64,000 nucleotides of DNA from UBA1672 sp964351365 (GTDB taxonomy: Bacteria; Pseudomonadota; Alphaproteobacteria; Micavibrionales; Micavibrionaceae): assembly GCA_964351365.1 (NCBI GenBank), contig CAYGNP010000005.1:43414-107413 (forward strand), in the 5' to 3' direction. Below, in pieces: positions 24,756 through 34,845 of this stretch. Made by a program: the position numbers and the translations under genes. The notes under the pieces are model-generated. The model ran no database searches, was not told the DNA's origin, and saw only the letters and a list, made by a program, of their open reading frames with translations. Every line of letters begins with the position of its first letter. The stretch's first letter is position 1.

Positions 24756-26454
24756 AGCCATAGGCCTCCTCCATCGCATCCATAACCATGTCCGCAACAC
24801 CATATTGGCGGGCATTATCAAAGAATTTAGGACGCAATCCCGACGATTTCTGGCGCGTAATCAACTTGCCATCCTCATCCTCACCTTCAATCTCCAGGCT
24901 GAACAGATCCTGCATGGTCACAACCTCACCTTCCATACCGGTAATCTCGCTAACATGCGTTGTTTTCCGCGATCCATCGCGCAAACGCTGCACCTGAATA
25001 ATTACATTCACCGCGCTTGCAATTTGCTCTCGCACCGCCGAAGTCGGCAGGTTCAATCCCCCCATCGCAATCATATTCTCCATCCGTGATATCGCCTCAC
25101 GCGGATTATTCGCGTGCACAGTGCCCATAGAGCCGTCATGGCCCGTATTCATCGCCTGAAGCAAATCAAACGCCTCAGGGCCCCGCACCTCCCCAACAAT
25201 GATACGTTCAGGGCGCATACGCAGACAGTTCTTGACCAAATCCCGCATCGTAATCTCCCCCACGCCCTCAAGGTTAGGCGGACGTGTTTCAAGACGCACA
25301 ACATGCGGCTGCTGCAGCTGCAGCTCACACGCATCCTCACACGTAATGATCCGCTCCCCTGCCTCAATGTACCGCGTCAAACAATTCAGCATCGTGGTCT
25401 TCCCCGACCCCGTACCGCCCGAAACCAGAACATTCACCCGGCACCGGCCAATCGCCATAATCAGTTTCGCACAAGACGGGCTCATCGATCCAAACCCCAT
25501 CAAATCCTCAAGCGTCAGCTTATCCTTTTTGAACTTACGAATGGTCATGCACGCCCCATCCACCGCCAAAGGCGGAATAATGACGTTCACACGTGACCCA
25601 TCTGCCAGACGCGCGTCACAAATCGGGCTGGATTCATCCACCCGGCGCCCAATCGCCCCCACAATACGCTGACAAATCGTTGTCAGGTGCTGATTATCAC
25701 GGAACGCAACATGCGTGCGCTCAATCTTTCCCTTAACCTCGATATAGGTAATGTCCGGCCCGTTAATCATGATATCGGCGATATCATCGCGCTCAAGCAA
25801 CTCCTCCAGCGGCCCGAACCCAAGCATATCATCGGCACATTCCTTACCGATCTGCTGCAATTCTGATGGTGTTAAATCCAGATTACGGAACCGGGCAATC
25901 TCCTCAACCGCGGAATTCACTTCCTCGCGCGCGGCCTTGCCGTCCATGCGCGCCAGCGCTTTTAAGTCAATCCCGTCACGCAAATCAAGCCAGATCCGGT
26001 TGCGGCATCTCTGCAAACGCAAAGACGTGACAGAATCATCTTTGGCATTTAAATCATCGACAGCCTCCTCCGGCGCGTCGTGCAAAACCATGTCGGCATT
26101 CATATCTTTTAGCGGCTTTTTCCCGGCAGAATCTTCCCCGGCCGCCGCAACCTCGGATTTTGACTTATCCACAGCCTTTGGCAATTGCTTTTCCGGTATC
26201 TGAGAAACCTTATCCACAGACGGTATAACTTGCTCAATGGGCGCTTGCGGCGCCGGTTTGGGCGGCACGTCCTTCGGCAAAACATCATCTAAACCATCAA
26301 GCATCTCATCCAGATGCGCCGTCCCTTCGGGGATTTTTTGCGGTGCCATTTTAGGCGCATTAATCTTGTCAGCCGTCTGCACAGATGCAGGCTTCTTCTC
26401 TACTTTTTTCTTTGGCTCCGCTTGCGCAGGGCCGTTTTGCTTTTTACCAAACAT
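24754..26454 (-). CDS. cpaF: Tad pilus assembly ATPase CpaF/TadA
   Basis: A 566-residue secretion ATPase that powers pilus extension. An unusual acidic/lysine-rich N-terminal region (~1-150) precedes the conserved core. Walker A is SGGTGSGKTTM, followed by ITCEDACELQL (Asp box), LRMRPERIIVGEVRG (Walker B) and DGSMGTVHANNP (His box). Residues near FGPLEELLERDDIADIMING are typical of the N-terminal domain. It sits between cpaE and tadB. The stop lies inside the TIR of the palindromic element. Confidence 0.95.
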   Translation of the reverse strand: MFGKKQNGPAQAEPKKKVEKKPASVQTADKINAPKMAPQKIPEGTAHLDEMLDGLDDVLPKDVPPKPAPQAPIEQVIPSVDKVSQIPEKQLPKAVDKSKSEVAAAGEDSAGKKPLKDMNADMVLHDAPEEAVDDLNAKDDSVTSLRLQRCRNRIWLDLRDGIDLKALARMDGKAAREEVNSAVEEIARFRNLDLTPSELQQIGKECADDMLGFGPLEELLERDDIADIMINGPDITYIEVKGKIERTHVAFRDNQHLTTICQRIVGAIGRRVDESSPICDARLADGSRVNVIIPPLAVDGACMTIRKFKKDKLTLEDLMGFGSMSPSCAKLIMAIGRCRVNVLVSGGTGSGKTTMLNCLTRYIEAGERIITCEDACELQLQQPHVVRLETRPPNLEGVGEITMRDLVKNCLRMRPERIIVGEVRGPEAFDLLQAMNTGHDGSMGTVHANNPREAISRMENMIAMGGLNLPTSAVREQIASAVNVIIQVQRLRDGSRKTTHVSEITGMEGEVVTMQDLFSLEIEGEDEDGKLITRQKSSGLRPKFFDNARQYGVADMVMDAMEEAYG

Positions 26455-26515
26455 AAGATATCTCTAAAACGATCAGATAAATTGACTTAAGCGCGGAAAT
26501 ACACGCTCAATTACT

Positions 26516-27763
26516 CTATTTTGACTTCAATTTACTTAAGAAACCACCAATAAACCCTGAATCTTTTTCTAATTCTTCTTCTTCTTCACCACTCGCGCGC
26601 GGCAACCTTTTGCTCAAAACAGGCAAAAATTCGTTTAAAATAGCCACACCTTCTTTATCCATTAATAATTTCTTAATTTCGCTTTCATATTTCACGAACA
26701 CATTGGGCACAAACGCAATCGTGGCATCAACACTAGCCTCCAAAGCCTCCGCTATGTCGCTCTGCCCAATCTCATGCGCTTTGCACAACCCGGCCTTATT
26801 CACCACCAGCGACACATCATCTGCGTCCCCGCCACGCACAGAAGAAATTTCTTTAATCAGACTGCGGCAAAACCGCAAAGACGTAATCGTTGGCGTCGTC
26901 ACAACAATAATCTGATGCGCCCGTGTCAGAACCGCCTTGCACAAACCTGAATCCGCTGCTGATAAATCAACCAGAACAACCGGCGATTTTACCATCAAGG
27001 CATTAATAATCGCCTCATACTGCTGACCCGATATTGACGCATCCAACATCGCATCTGACCCGGTTGCAACAACACGCAACTTGTCTGTAACACTATAAAT
27101 CATGCGCTTAAGCGCCTCTTCATTCTTGGCCTCAGTCGCGCGTGACACCTCAGACAATGTCGCAGATGGATCAAAACCCATCCCCACACTAAGTGATGAC
27201 CACCCTCCGGCCCCATCCATTAAAACAGTCTTATGTCCCAATTTTTCGGAAATCGTCCATGCTGCTATCTGGGCAAGCGCAGAAGTCCCAACACCGCCCT
27301 TAGCTCCAATAAACGCAATCAACCGGCTATCGGAAACGCCAAGACGCGTGATCAAAGCCTTTGCAATCACCTCGGATAAAACTTCTGGACGCAGCGGACG
27401 CACCAGATAATCACTCACACCCATTTCAATCAACTGGCGGTATAGATAAACATCATTAACCGGACCAACAATAATGGCCGCCGTTCCCTCTTCACAAAAC
27501 TCTGACAATGTTCCCAGACTCTCGATGAACGCATCATTAATATCATCGGTTTGAATAATTAACAGGTCAGGCGAAGTTTGTGTTTTATACGTTTCAATAG
27601 CATGCTCAACGCCGCCTTGCGCAATCGCGACATCAACCCGCGCAAACCGCCAGTCCTCTTGCAACAAAGCGGCCGATGAAATCGTCTCCGGATCATTGGA
27701 AAAAACAGAAACGCGTGCCCCCGGAAGAAGGATGTCGCTCGACTGATTCTCTGCCTCACTCAT
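26516..27763 (-). CDS. cpaE: Tad pilus localisation protein CpaE/TadZ
   Basis: A 415-residue ParA/MinD-superfamily protein. A receiver-like N-terminal domain (~10-130) includes VSDYLVRPLRPEVL. The ATPase domain begins FIGAKGGVGTSALAQIAAW (deviant Walker A; the usual signature lysine is replaced by an A-K-G-G arrangement as in other TadZ proteins), with VVLVDLSA as Walker B. CpaE/TadZ places the pilus machinery at the pole. It is 61 bp upstream of cpaF. Confidence 0.92.
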   Translation of the reverse strand: MSEAENQSSDILLPGARVSVFSNDPETISSAALLQEDWRFARVDVAIAQGGVEHAIETYKTQTSPDLLIIQTDDINDAFIESLGTLSEFCEEGTAAIIVGPVNDVYLYRQLIEMGVSDYLVRPLRPEVLSEVIAKALITRLGVSDSRLIAFIGAKGGVGTSALAQIAAWTISEKLGHKTVLMDGAGGWSSLSVGMGFDPSATLSEVSRATEAKNEEALKRMIYSVTDKLRVVATGSDAMLDASISGQQYEAIINALMVKSPVVLVDLSAADSGLCKAVLTRAHQIIVVTTPTITSLRFCRSLIKEISSVRGGDADDVSLVVNKAGLCKAHEIGQSDIAEALEASVDATIAFVPNVFVKYESEIKKLLMDKEGVAILNEFLPVLSKRLPRASGEEEEELEKDSGFIGGFLSKLKSK

Positions 27764-27904
27764 GAAAAATGTACCCTATGCTATGCCCGAAGGGGCAAAA
27801 GAATTATTGCTCAAGATGGACGAACTCCATCATCATCACTCTAGCATCTGGCTCTTAAAATTCCCCTAAGAGATATTAATTTTTTACACCCAGATTAAGG
27901 AAAA

Positions 27905-28582
27905 TCATTCCTCACCTGAGGCACTCTCCCCATCCAGCGCCTCATTCGGCGCACCGGTGCGATAGGCATCAACGATGTTCGTGGCGCTTCTACCATCGGT
28001 CTTCAAATCCGTATTCCCTCGTCCCATCAGATCAGATGGACGTGATACCTGCCGCGCCATTTGTGTCTTGATAGAACACCCCATTTTATAGTCTTTCTGA
28101 GGCGACACTTCTTGATTATCAATGCCAGGCATCATATGTCCGTCACAATCCTTAGGCGCCATTGCATCATATGTCTTATACGACACAATCATACGCCCGT
28201 TATTCCCCTGCGCCTTGATCGGCAGGACACCAATCTTGACGTGATCGACGCCGCTCTCACGCAAATAATCAGCTATTTCCGACGCACGCGTGCTGGCACT
28301 CATTGCGGTGCTATATTCTGATTTCGGATCATACGTCACCGTAATATCCATGGCACTGCCACCATGGCGGGAATGATGCTGCGCCAAACCACGCAACAGC
28401 TGATCATCAACATCATCAAGCGATATATTCTCCCGCATCATACCTTCCTGAACCTGCATGGGTGCACTCTGGATTGCTGAAGGCTCATACATGATATTCT
28501 TTTTGCAACCCCCAAGCGCAAAAGCCGCAACACAAATCATCGGAAGACTTATTTTATAACGATCCATAGACGAATTTCCCAT
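27905..28582 (-). CDS. cpaD: Pilus assembly lipoprotein CpaD
   Basis: A 225-residue lipoprotein with signal and lipobox ending LGGC. The central part has the CpaD features VTYDPKSEYSTAM, then ASEIADYLRESGVDHVKIGV, then IVSYKTYDAMAP. CpaD is a periplasmic/outer-membrane partner of the CpaC secretin. Two ATGs compete: 28582, two bases after the cpaC stop, and 28567, which has GGGAA upstream and a better signal peptide. The second may be the true start. Confidence 0.88.
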   Translation of the reverse strand: MGNSSMDRYKISLPMICVAAFALGGCKKNIMYEPSAIQSAPMQVQEGMMRENISLDDVDDQLLRGLAQHHSRHGGSAMDITVTYDPKSEYSTAMSASTRASEIADYLRESGVDHVKIGVLPIKAQGNNGRMIVSYKTYDAMAPKDCDGHMMPGIDNQEVSPQKDYKMGCSIKTQMARQVSRPSDLMGRGNTDLKTDGRSATNIVDAYRTGAPNEALDGESASGEE

Positions 28583-28584
28583 AT

Positions 28585-30060
28585 CTAATCAACTATATAA
28601 CCGGCTTGCGTAAACAACTCATCATCTTTCTCGCCGTAACTCCGGCGAATATTCGCCGCAAAAATCTTGGAAAGTTCGCGCTGTTTTTGATCTGGAATCT
28701 TCTCTGCACTCTGTTTATTCGCATAAGGCTCAACCAGATATCCTGTCACAATAACAACAAGCTCCGTCTCATCTCGCTGAAAGCTATCAGAAGAGATCAA
28801 ATCCCCTAGAACTGGCGTGTTGCGAATACCCGGCAACCCAGAAAGCCCCTGCGTAGTCTGCGATTGCAATAAACCTGCAATCATTAAACTCCCCCCGCTT
28901 GGTATTTCAATAGTCGTCTCTGCGCGGCGAATATCAAGCCCCGGTACAACAAGATCGGCTAGAACCACCGCATTCGATTGGTCCAAAGAAGACACCTCAG
29001 TATTCAGCTGCAAATTAATTCGATCATCAGACAGAACAATCGGCTTAAAATTCAAGGAAACTCCAAATTCACGGAACTCGATCGTTATGTTCCCAAACTG
29101 GTCACGACCTGTCGGCACAGGGAATTCACCCCCGGCAAGAAAGCCCGCCTGCTGCCCGGAAACGGCCGTAAGATTAGGCTCCGCCAGAACGTTAAGCAGA
29201 TTTTCCTCTTCAAGCGCTTGAATAAAAAGCCCAAGCGTCCCAATACCATCAACCCCAGAATCCAAATATGCCGCCAGATTACCAACGGAATCCTGTGAGA
29301 GCGACAGCCCCGGCCCACCACCAAAACCAAGTGAGTTAGGACTACCCGCCACACTACCCAGAGGTGTTGCACCGAACAAAGTCGTCACCGAAAGCTCATT
29401 TGGATCATTCGCATTAAAATCAACACCGAGCTCACGAATAATGCTCCGCTCTGCCTCAATAATCTTGACCTGAAGCATCACCTGCTGCTCACCGCGCACC
29501 TCTAGTAAATTGGAAATCAGGAAATCAATCGTTCCCTCAAGATCCTGCAAATCACTCACATAATGCGCCACCAGATTTGCAATTTTTGAAGCCGTCTCTG
29601 GATTAGACACTGTCCCGGTCAGAATAATCTGATCGTGCACCGCGCCAACCTTTACCTGCTCATCTGGAAACAGACGATCAACCATACTCTGAATAGCCTG
29701 CAAATCATACGTTACATGGATGTCTAGGCGCTTAAGAACCTGCCCTGCTGCATCTAATACGATAATATTCGTATCGCCAATCTGCAGCCCCACTGCATAA
29801 AGCCGGTTAGACTGAACCGCCTGCACATCAATAACACTCGGATTGGCAACAAGAACATCCGAAACACCCTCCGGCAAAGAAATTATATCCGCTTTACCCA
29901 AAGTAATTTCCATAGGCGCGTGATGAACAGTAGCCCGCTCCAAAGGCATCAACTCTCCCTTGGCTGCATAAACCTGAGCACCACCGACAAGAGACGCACA
30001 GGCCATAACGCAAAGCGCGCCAAACGCAACCGGAGATAATGTTGTTTTACTCATGGACAT
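28585..30060 (-). CDS. cpaC: Tad pilus secretin CpaC/RcpA
   Basis: A 491-residue outer-membrane secretin with a signal peptide ending near VYAAKG. The pilus-formation N-terminal domain (~55-125) has LPEGVSDVLVANPSVIDV. A BON-like segment (~125-185) follows. The secretin pore (~230-450) contains NLTAVSGQQAGFLAGGEFPVP and the IPSGGSLMIAGLLQS signature. It is the channel through which the Flp pilus exits. Its stop is followed after two bases by the cpaD start, so the two are coupled. Confidence 0.95.
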   Translation of the reverse strand: MSMSKTTLSPVAFGALCVMACASLVGGAQVYAAKGELMPLERATVHHAPMEITLGKADIISLPEGVSDVLVANPSVIDVQAVQSNRLYAVGLQIGDTNIIVLDAAGQVLKRLDIHVTYDLQAIQSMVDRLFPDEQVKVGAVHDQIILTGTVSNPETASKIANLVAHYVSDLQDLEGTIDFLISNLLEVRGEQQVMLQVKIIEAERSIIRELGVDFNANDPNELSVTTLFGATPLGSVAGSPNSLGFGGGPGLSLSQDSVGNLAAYLDSGVDGIGTLGLFIQALEEENLLNVLAEPNLTAVSGQQAGFLAGGEFPVPTGRDQFGNITIEFREFGVSLNFKPIVLSDDRINLQLNTEVSSLDQSNAVVLADLVVPGLDIRRAETTIEIPSGGSLMIAGLLQSQTTQGLSGLPGIRNTPVLGDLISSDSFQRDETELVVIVTGYLVEPYANKQSAEKIPDQKQRELSKIFAANIRRSYGEKDDELFTQAGYIVD

Positions 30061-30103
30061 ACTTTATTCACCTTAACTTGACGCATACACATAACTAAAA
30101 AAA

Positions 30104-31027
30104 TTATTTCACAGGGATGTTTATAATCTCTGCACCGTTGTAAATTTTCACCCGATTCGCATTGATTCCTGTATTCGATTCGGATCTTAGTTTTTCATAC
30201 TCTTCATAAATCTCATCTGCAATCGACGTCAGGCGCGCATCAGAAACCGCCTTTGCCTTTTCATTGGGCGCATCATCACCTAATCCCCGCATTGCAAGGG
30301 TAATCTCGCCAAGCTCGGAAGCCAGAGCTAATTTCTCCGCATCACGTATACCAACCGCAAGCGTTACAGTCTTACCAACCTTGATCTTATCGTCTTCCTT
30401 AACTTCCGCCTTCTGATCAACCGCTAAAACGCGCACGCGCTCTAATATTGTCTCGGTGGCCACATTGCTGATATTCAGCTGAACCATCTCCTGCACCTGC
30501 GGTGAATCATCATCAATATTCACGCGCTGACGGTACGTTAAAATGACATCAACATAGCTACCCGGATTGATAAAACCCGCGACCATACCCTCAGCCTTGA
30601 CCTTAATAGAAACCGCACGCTCCCCTGGCTGTAATCGCGCCAAAACAAAATTCTGTGTTGTTTCTGTAAGAATTCCGCTGCGCACCATCGCCTCGCCTTC
30701 TGAAAAAGAACGCTCCAAACGGCCTGTAAGCGCCTCATCGGCAGGCTCATCACCTTTGCGCAAAATTGCGCCCCTAAACAGATTGCCCTCCGGCCACTCC
30801 TGCCAACGCATATCGCCTTCTCTAAGCTCATCACCGGTCTTCAAATCCCTTGCCGCCACAAGAACCAACGACGCATCAGCCTCAACCACGGCCGGTTTTT
30901 TATTCCCGCTCAGGGTGACCTGAACAAGAACGGCAACAAGTACAGCCGCAAGAACCGCACCGCCCAGCACAATGAGAATATTTTTATTCAATTTCCTTGC
31001 CCCCGTTTCAGGACTAATAATATTCAT
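30104..31027 (-). CDS. cpaB: Pilus assembly protein CpaB/RcpC
   Basis: A 307-residue protein with one membrane segment (~17-40). Residues ~50-130 form the SAF/CpaB domain (ASLVLVAARDLKTGDELREGD, MVRSGILTE), and a second copy of the fold continues with LQPGERAVSIKV. VDVILTYRQR is a typical CpaB/RcpC motif. It probably links the inner-membrane machine to the secretin. It is the first gene of the cpaBCD run. Confidence 0.92.
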   Translation of the reverse strand: MNIISPETGARKLNKNILIVLGGAVLAAVLVAVLVQVTLSGNKKPAVVEADASLVLVAARDLKTGDELREGDMRWQEWPEGNLFRGAILRKGDEPADEALTGRLERSFSEGEAMVRSGILTETTQNFVLARLQPGERAVSIKVKAEGMVAGFINPGSYVDVILTYRQRVNIDDDSPQVQEMVQLNISNVATETILERVRVLAVDQKAEVKEDDKIKVGKTVTLAVGIRDAEKLALASELGEITLAMRGLGDDAPNEKAKAVSDARLTSIADEIYEEYEKLRSESNTGINANRVKIYNGAEIINIPVK

Positions 31028-31125
31028 GACTTCACTCAGACTTTGGGACTAAATTAACGAAAAGACGAATTAATACTCATTCATCATATAGTGCGTTCGT
31101 TAAAAATTAATGAACCCAAAGACCC

Positions 31126-31677
31126 TTATTTTGGCTCCAAAAAAGAGGCCAAAATATCGGGTGAAAAATACTCAGCATAAAGAAACGCAGCGAGCAAACC
31201 GCAAAATATAGCAACGCCATAAGGCACCTTATCTGCGCCAGTTTGGACTTTCTCAACCCAACCCCCAGGGGTTGGCGATTCGAACGGTTTGTTATGCTTA
31301 ATGTATAGCGCAAGCAAACCCAGCACACCACCACAAAGCGTCATATAGAATAAAAAGATGGGGAGAAATTTTACACCCACCCAAAGCGCGCACGCAGAGC
31401 CGAATTTCGAATCCCCCGCTCCCAGCACGCCAAAGCTAAATAAGGCAAATGTGACCAAAAACATAATTACTGCAGAAAGCACATGCGAACTGAGCGATCC
31501 AAAAACATCGCTGCGCCCTCCAAAATACAAAGCCCCATAACATAGTGCGAATCCTGCAATCACAATGACACTATAGCTATTGGGTATAATCAACCTGCGC
31601 AAATCCGACACACCGGCCAAAACGCCTACGCCCAAAGCCAAAAAAATGCCCGCCAAAAAGATAATCAAAAAAACCAT
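31126..31677 (-). CDS. cpaA: Prepilin peptidase CpaA/TadV
   Basis: A 183-residue polytopic aspartyl peptidase (type IV prepilin peptidase, A24 family) that cleaves and may methylate the Flp pilin. Hydrophobic segments lie at ~1-20, 30-50, 58-82, 88-125 and 150-175. The active-site aspartates are in AGVSDLRRLIIPN and the GxGD motif GAGDSKFG. It lies between the pilin gene and cpaB, behind a terminator-like hairpin. Confidence 0.92.
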   Translation of the reverse strand: MVFLIIFLAGIFLALGVGVLAGVSDLRRLIIPNSYSVIVIAGFALCYGALYFGGRSDVFGSLSSHVLSAVIMFLVTFALFSFGVLGAGDSKFGSACALWVGVKFLPIFLFYMTLCGGVLGLLALYIKHNKPFESPTPGGWVEKVQTGADKVPYGVAIFCGLLAAFLYAEYFSPDILASFLEPK

Positions 31678-31699
31678 GATAAGACTCTAAGTTCTAAAA

Positions 31700-31735
31700 G
31701 GACAAAAAGAAAGCCCGCCAATCAATCTGGCGGAC
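31700..31735 (-). terminator. Terminator-like hairpin downstream of flp
   Basis: On the - strand CCGCCA pairs with TGGCGG around a 7-base loop and is followed by GCTTTCTTTTTG. It lies between the pilin and the prepilin peptidase genes, a position that would allow high pilin transcript levels with partial read-through into the assembly genes. Confidence 0.65.
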
Positions 31736-31774
31736 CCTCGCAAATTTAATAATCGTGGATTAATCCAATGTGGA

Positions 31775-31963
31775 TTAACCACCATCACCACCAGAGAGGT
31801 TTGAACGGATTGTCTCGAACAATGTGTTAAGGTCTGTACCAACCAAAACAACAGTCGCAGCAATCGCAACAGCAATACCAGCAGCAATCAGACCATATTC
31901 AATCGCTGTAGCGCCGTCTTCGTTTTTAATATACGCATTTTTAAGTGCAATAAGTTTCAACAT
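31775..31963 (-). CDS. flp: Flp-type major pilin
   Basis: A 62-residue prepilin. The short charged leader (LKNAYIKNEDG) ends at the G before ATAIEYGLI, the Flp motif with the conserved E and Y. A single hydrophobic helix runs to about residue 45, and the tail ends GGDGG. The prepilin peptidase encoded next door should cut after the G. A good Shine-Dalgarno (AGGAGA, about 5 bases before the ATG) precedes the start, and a hairpin terminator follows. Confidence 0.95.
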   Translation of the reverse strand: MLKLIALKNAYIKNEDGATAIEYGLIAAGIAVAIAATVVLVGTDLNTLFETIRSNLSGGDGG

Positions 31964-32175
31964 GTTTATCTCCTTTACAAGATAGTTTAAGTGATTTCGG
32001 TAAACCCATACTTCATAAAACGTGTGAAGTTCCTTACCCGATACAATAAGAATATCACACCTATACTTAAAAAAAACTTAACGCAGATTATAAAAATTTT
32101 GTTTTATTACAGTTACTTAGATAAAATTTTAGCTAAATTTTACTCTAAAACATTAATCCTTCATCGGCGTTAATC
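31964..32175 (-). promoter_or_regulatory. AT-rich upstream region of flp
   Basis: A 212-bp non-coding stretch between the TadG-like gene and the pilin. It is very AT-rich with several TATAAT-like hexamers on the - strand, none with an unambiguous -35. Position and composition make it the likely pilin promoter and 5' leader. No specific operator is recognised. Confidence 0.4.
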
Positions 32176-33582
32176 TTAGTCTGTAATGTGTAAATTACTG
32201 AGCTCACGGCTAATCGTTTCGAACACATCAATCAGATCTTCCTGATCAGGAGCATCATAATAATGCGACTCAGACGTTGCACATTCTTTGTAATAATCCT
32301 TGGTTGCTTGATTAACACCAGAGTAGAACGTCACAGTATATACAATAACCCCCTTCTCCTTAAGATTATCGCAAACCTCAGCAAACCTACTATTCAAGTG
32401 ATTCTTATTAAGATTATGACTCGCGGTAGGGCCATATGCTGAATAATGTGGATGCATTGTGTTTTCACCATCCGTCATCATAACAACAGCCTTACGCCAA
32501 TACTCATTCTCCCATGGCACGCTCTCCTCGAAGGGGAATTCCGGTGAAAGCACACGGTATCCCCAAACCATTCCAAAGTTACCATAGGTGTGTCCTGAGG
32601 CATTCATCTTATTGATCGCCTTTTTCTGCGCTGTCGGACTGGACGATAGAGGTGTTATGGGCGTTCTTGGACAAATATAATTTGGCCATCTGTTTGGATA
32701 ATATGTCCCATAGTTCCAGTATCCATCACAAATAGTATTTCCATCATCATCTTTACAGTAACGATACATATCCCACGGCCCCTCCTGATCAATCGTATCC
32801 CCTGGATAATCATCGGCTAAGACACACCCAAACCAGTTATTACTGTTTGCGTTGGTTGTATAGGATAAATTATCTGGATTATTCACAAAGGGCTCACCAT
32901 AATAATCACCATACAAATCCTTACCCAAACCATATGGGCCAACATTCACAGATGTACTGTACGGGACCATCCCGACCTTGATTAAACTCTTATCACGCGT
33001 CGCCATACTATCTAAAGAGTCCACGCTTGCAGCTGCACCAGCATCGACATCAATCCCATACATAATGTAAACGAAATTCGACGCCGCATTGCGCAAAGCC
33101 TGAATATTGTTATTTGTAGACATAGACCCAGTGTTATCCATAACAAGGACCACCTCAATCCCCTGCACTTCCCGAACAACAGTTGTCTCGGCACTAACAT
33201 CCAGAACATCAATGCCAATAACCCGCAAGAACAAGGTATGATATTGTGCATAACCGGTCACCGTAACCTCATCGCCAGCCACAGAGACAATAGGATCAAA
33301 CGTTACACCCAACTCGGAGACAGGATAATTCGCTTCAAAAAAATCAAGAACTTTTTGTCTTATTGCTGCCTCTCCTTGCTCTGACGCAACCGCAGCCAGT
33401 GCAGCCGAATCAAGTGCCTGCGCAAGACGCTGTTTGACAAGATAGGCCTGCGAATAATCAAGCGACATGCCTGCAACCCCGATAAGAATCGGTGCCATAA
33501 TACCAAACATCACTGCCATAGATGCCGTCTTATCGCAACAATAAGAAATCGCTCTTCTCAACACTTTGTCAAAAATTATCAT
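32176..33582 (-). CDS. TadG-like pilus protein with a von Willebrand factor A domain
   Basis: A 468-residue protein. The N-terminal Tad/TadE-type segment (~15-70: KTASMAVMFGIMAPILIGVAG) is a single membrane anchor. From ~130 a vWA domain with a MIDAS motif (VVLVMDNTGSMS) continues to AVVMMTDGENTM. An unusual aromatic/Asp/Asn-rich loop lies near residues 215-300. TadG proteins are thought to anchor or nucleate the pilus and are required for adherence. It is followed by the pilin gene. Confidence 0.88.
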   Translation of the reverse strand: MIIFDKVLRRAISYCCDKTASMAVMFGIMAPILIGVAGMSLDYSQAYLVKQRLAQALDSAALAAVASEQGEAAIRQKVLDFFEANYPVSELGVTFDPIVSVAGDEVTVTGYAQYHTLFLRVIGIDVLDVSAETTVVREVQGIEVVLVMDNTGSMSTNNNIQALRNAASNFVYIMYGIDVDAGAAASVDSLDSMATRDKSLIKVGMVPYSTSVNVGPYGLGKDLYGDYYGEPFVNNPDNLSYTTNANSNNWFGCVLADDYPGDTIDQEGPWDMYRYCKDDDGNTICDGYWNYGTYYPNRWPNYICPRTPITPLSSSPTAQKKAINKMNASGHTYGNFGMVWGYRVLSPEFPFEESVPWENEYWRKAVVMMTDGENTMHPHYSAYGPTASHNLNKNHLNSRFAEVCDNLKEKGVIVYTVTFYSGVNQATKDYYKECATSESHYYDAPDQEDLIDVFETISRELSNLHITD

Positions 33583-33618
33583 GACACTATCCTTTCACGT
33601 CCTAAGACACATTAAAAC

Positions 33619-34152
33619 TCAAGGTATTTGCTGTACTACAGCACTGCCGCGACCACGGCTAAAAGCGATTTCCCGCATATTAATCGTATCAATAACAAAT
33701 CCGGCAAAAATCGGCTCAAACTGGTACTCCACTGAAACCATCACAACACCCTCATTAGGTGTCTGTAGGGCTGCAACAGCCGCTATCGGATCAGGAAGCG
33801 AGGTCATATTGCGTGTTTCACGCCATACAATACTGGTCTCAGCATCATCATCAAACTGCAAGGAGACTATATCAATCCCGTATGTGCCATTATTAATCGG
33901 CTCAAACGCAAGTCGCCCTGCCTCAATCGCCTCACTGACATCTTCAGCACTGGCCGTCTGCTTACGCGCAATGAGGTCCGCAACAATCTGAGATGCGCGC
34001 ACCGTCTTCTGGTTCGCAAGAATAGCGTTCCCCACATCAAAAACACCAACCAGTAAAACCAACATAGCAGGAAAAATCATTGCAGATTCAACCGCCGCCA
34101 ACCCGCTCTCCTCATTATACCATTTTGAAATCATGCGCATCATAAAACTCAT
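33619..34152 (-). CDS. TadE-like minor pilin/pseudopilin
   Basis: A 177-residue protein with a TadE-type start: a short charged leader, then GLAAVESAMIFPAMLVLLVGVFD as the membrane helix. The conserved E of TadE/TadF pseudopilins is present. The rest is a beta-rich extracytoplasmic domain. Its ATG overlaps the stop of the preceding tadE-like gene by four bases (ATGA), indicating translational coupling. Confidence 0.85.
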   Translation of the reverse strand: MSFMMRMISKWYNEESGLAAVESAMIFPAMLVLLVGVFDVGNAILANQKTVRASQIVADLIARKQTASAEDVSEAIEAGRLAFEPINNGTYGIDIVSLQFDDDAETSIVWRETRNMTSLPDPIAAVAALQTPNEGVVMVSVEYQFEPIFAGFVIDTINMREIAFSRGRGSAVVQQIP

Positions 34153-34679
34153 CCGGCTGCACTCCCCTGAAATTCATAAGGCTCTGTTTGCATCACAATC
34201 GTGGAGACAAACAAGGTTGATCCATCTTGCCCATTCAGTAGGCTACCAACAATAGGCGTAATCATGGCGTATCTGTAAGCAACGCGGATTAAAACCTTAC
34301 TGTTCGATCCGCCCGCATCAAATTCCCCCGGAACAAGATTGCCACTAGCATCGTAAACAGGATCGGTAAAATCGCCGTAATTGTTAATCACAGAAACATC
34401 AATAACAACGTTTTGGCAATCGATTAAAACTGTTGCAAACTCGCACATCGCATTTCTAAACAATGTCTCAGGATCTTCATTCGAGCGCTGCAATTTTCCT
34501 GTTTTTATCAGCCGCGAGGCAGAATCCGTTGCCCCCTCAAGCAAACTGGCAGAAGCAAACATCAAAGAAAGCTCCATAATGCCTAGGCTGATCAGCATAT
34601 AGGGCATAAACAACATGCTGAACTCAATCGCTGTTGCTCCGTCTTCTCTTTTAATCCATTTACGTATTAAACGTAACAT
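34149..34679 (-). CDS. TadE-like minor pilin/pseudopilin
   Basis: A 176-residue protein from the ATG at 34679, which has GGGTGG 7 bp upstream; the in-frame ATG at 34700 is less likely. The leader KREDGATAIEFSMLFMPYML resembles Flp/TadE processing sites. It is first in the tadE-tadE-tadG group, which begins just after a strong terminator and so probably has its own promoter in 34680-34741. Confidence 0.85.
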   Translation of the reverse strand: MLRLIRKWIKREDGATAIEFSMLFMPYMLISLGIMELSLMFASASLLEGATDSASRLIKTGKLQRSNEDPETLFRNAMCEFATVLIDCQNVVIDVSVINNYGDFTDPVYDASGNLVPGEFDAGGSNSKVLIRVAYRYAMITPIVGSLLNGQDGSTLFVSTIVMQTEPYEFQGSAAG

Positions 34680-34741
34680 TTTTAGTCCACCCAAACCCAT
34701 AAATACGGATTTTATTAAAATTATATCTTGTTTTCAGGCAC

Positions 34742-34764
34742 AAAAAAGGCGGCAAAACCGCCTG
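34742..34764 (-). terminator. Rho-independent terminator of the pseudokinase/membrane-protein operon
   Basis: On the - strand AGGCGG and CCGCCT form a 6-bp GC-rich stem with a 5-base loop, followed by TTTTTTG. It lies 80 bp beyond the stop of the gene at 34846 and before the first tadE gene, so the two groups are separate transcripts. Confidence 0.85.
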
Positions 34765-34845
34765 ATACGCGCACCTCGTAAGAATATAAAATCCTCACAA
34801 CCTGTATTGTAATATGAAAATTATAAACAAACCCTTAACAAGGCT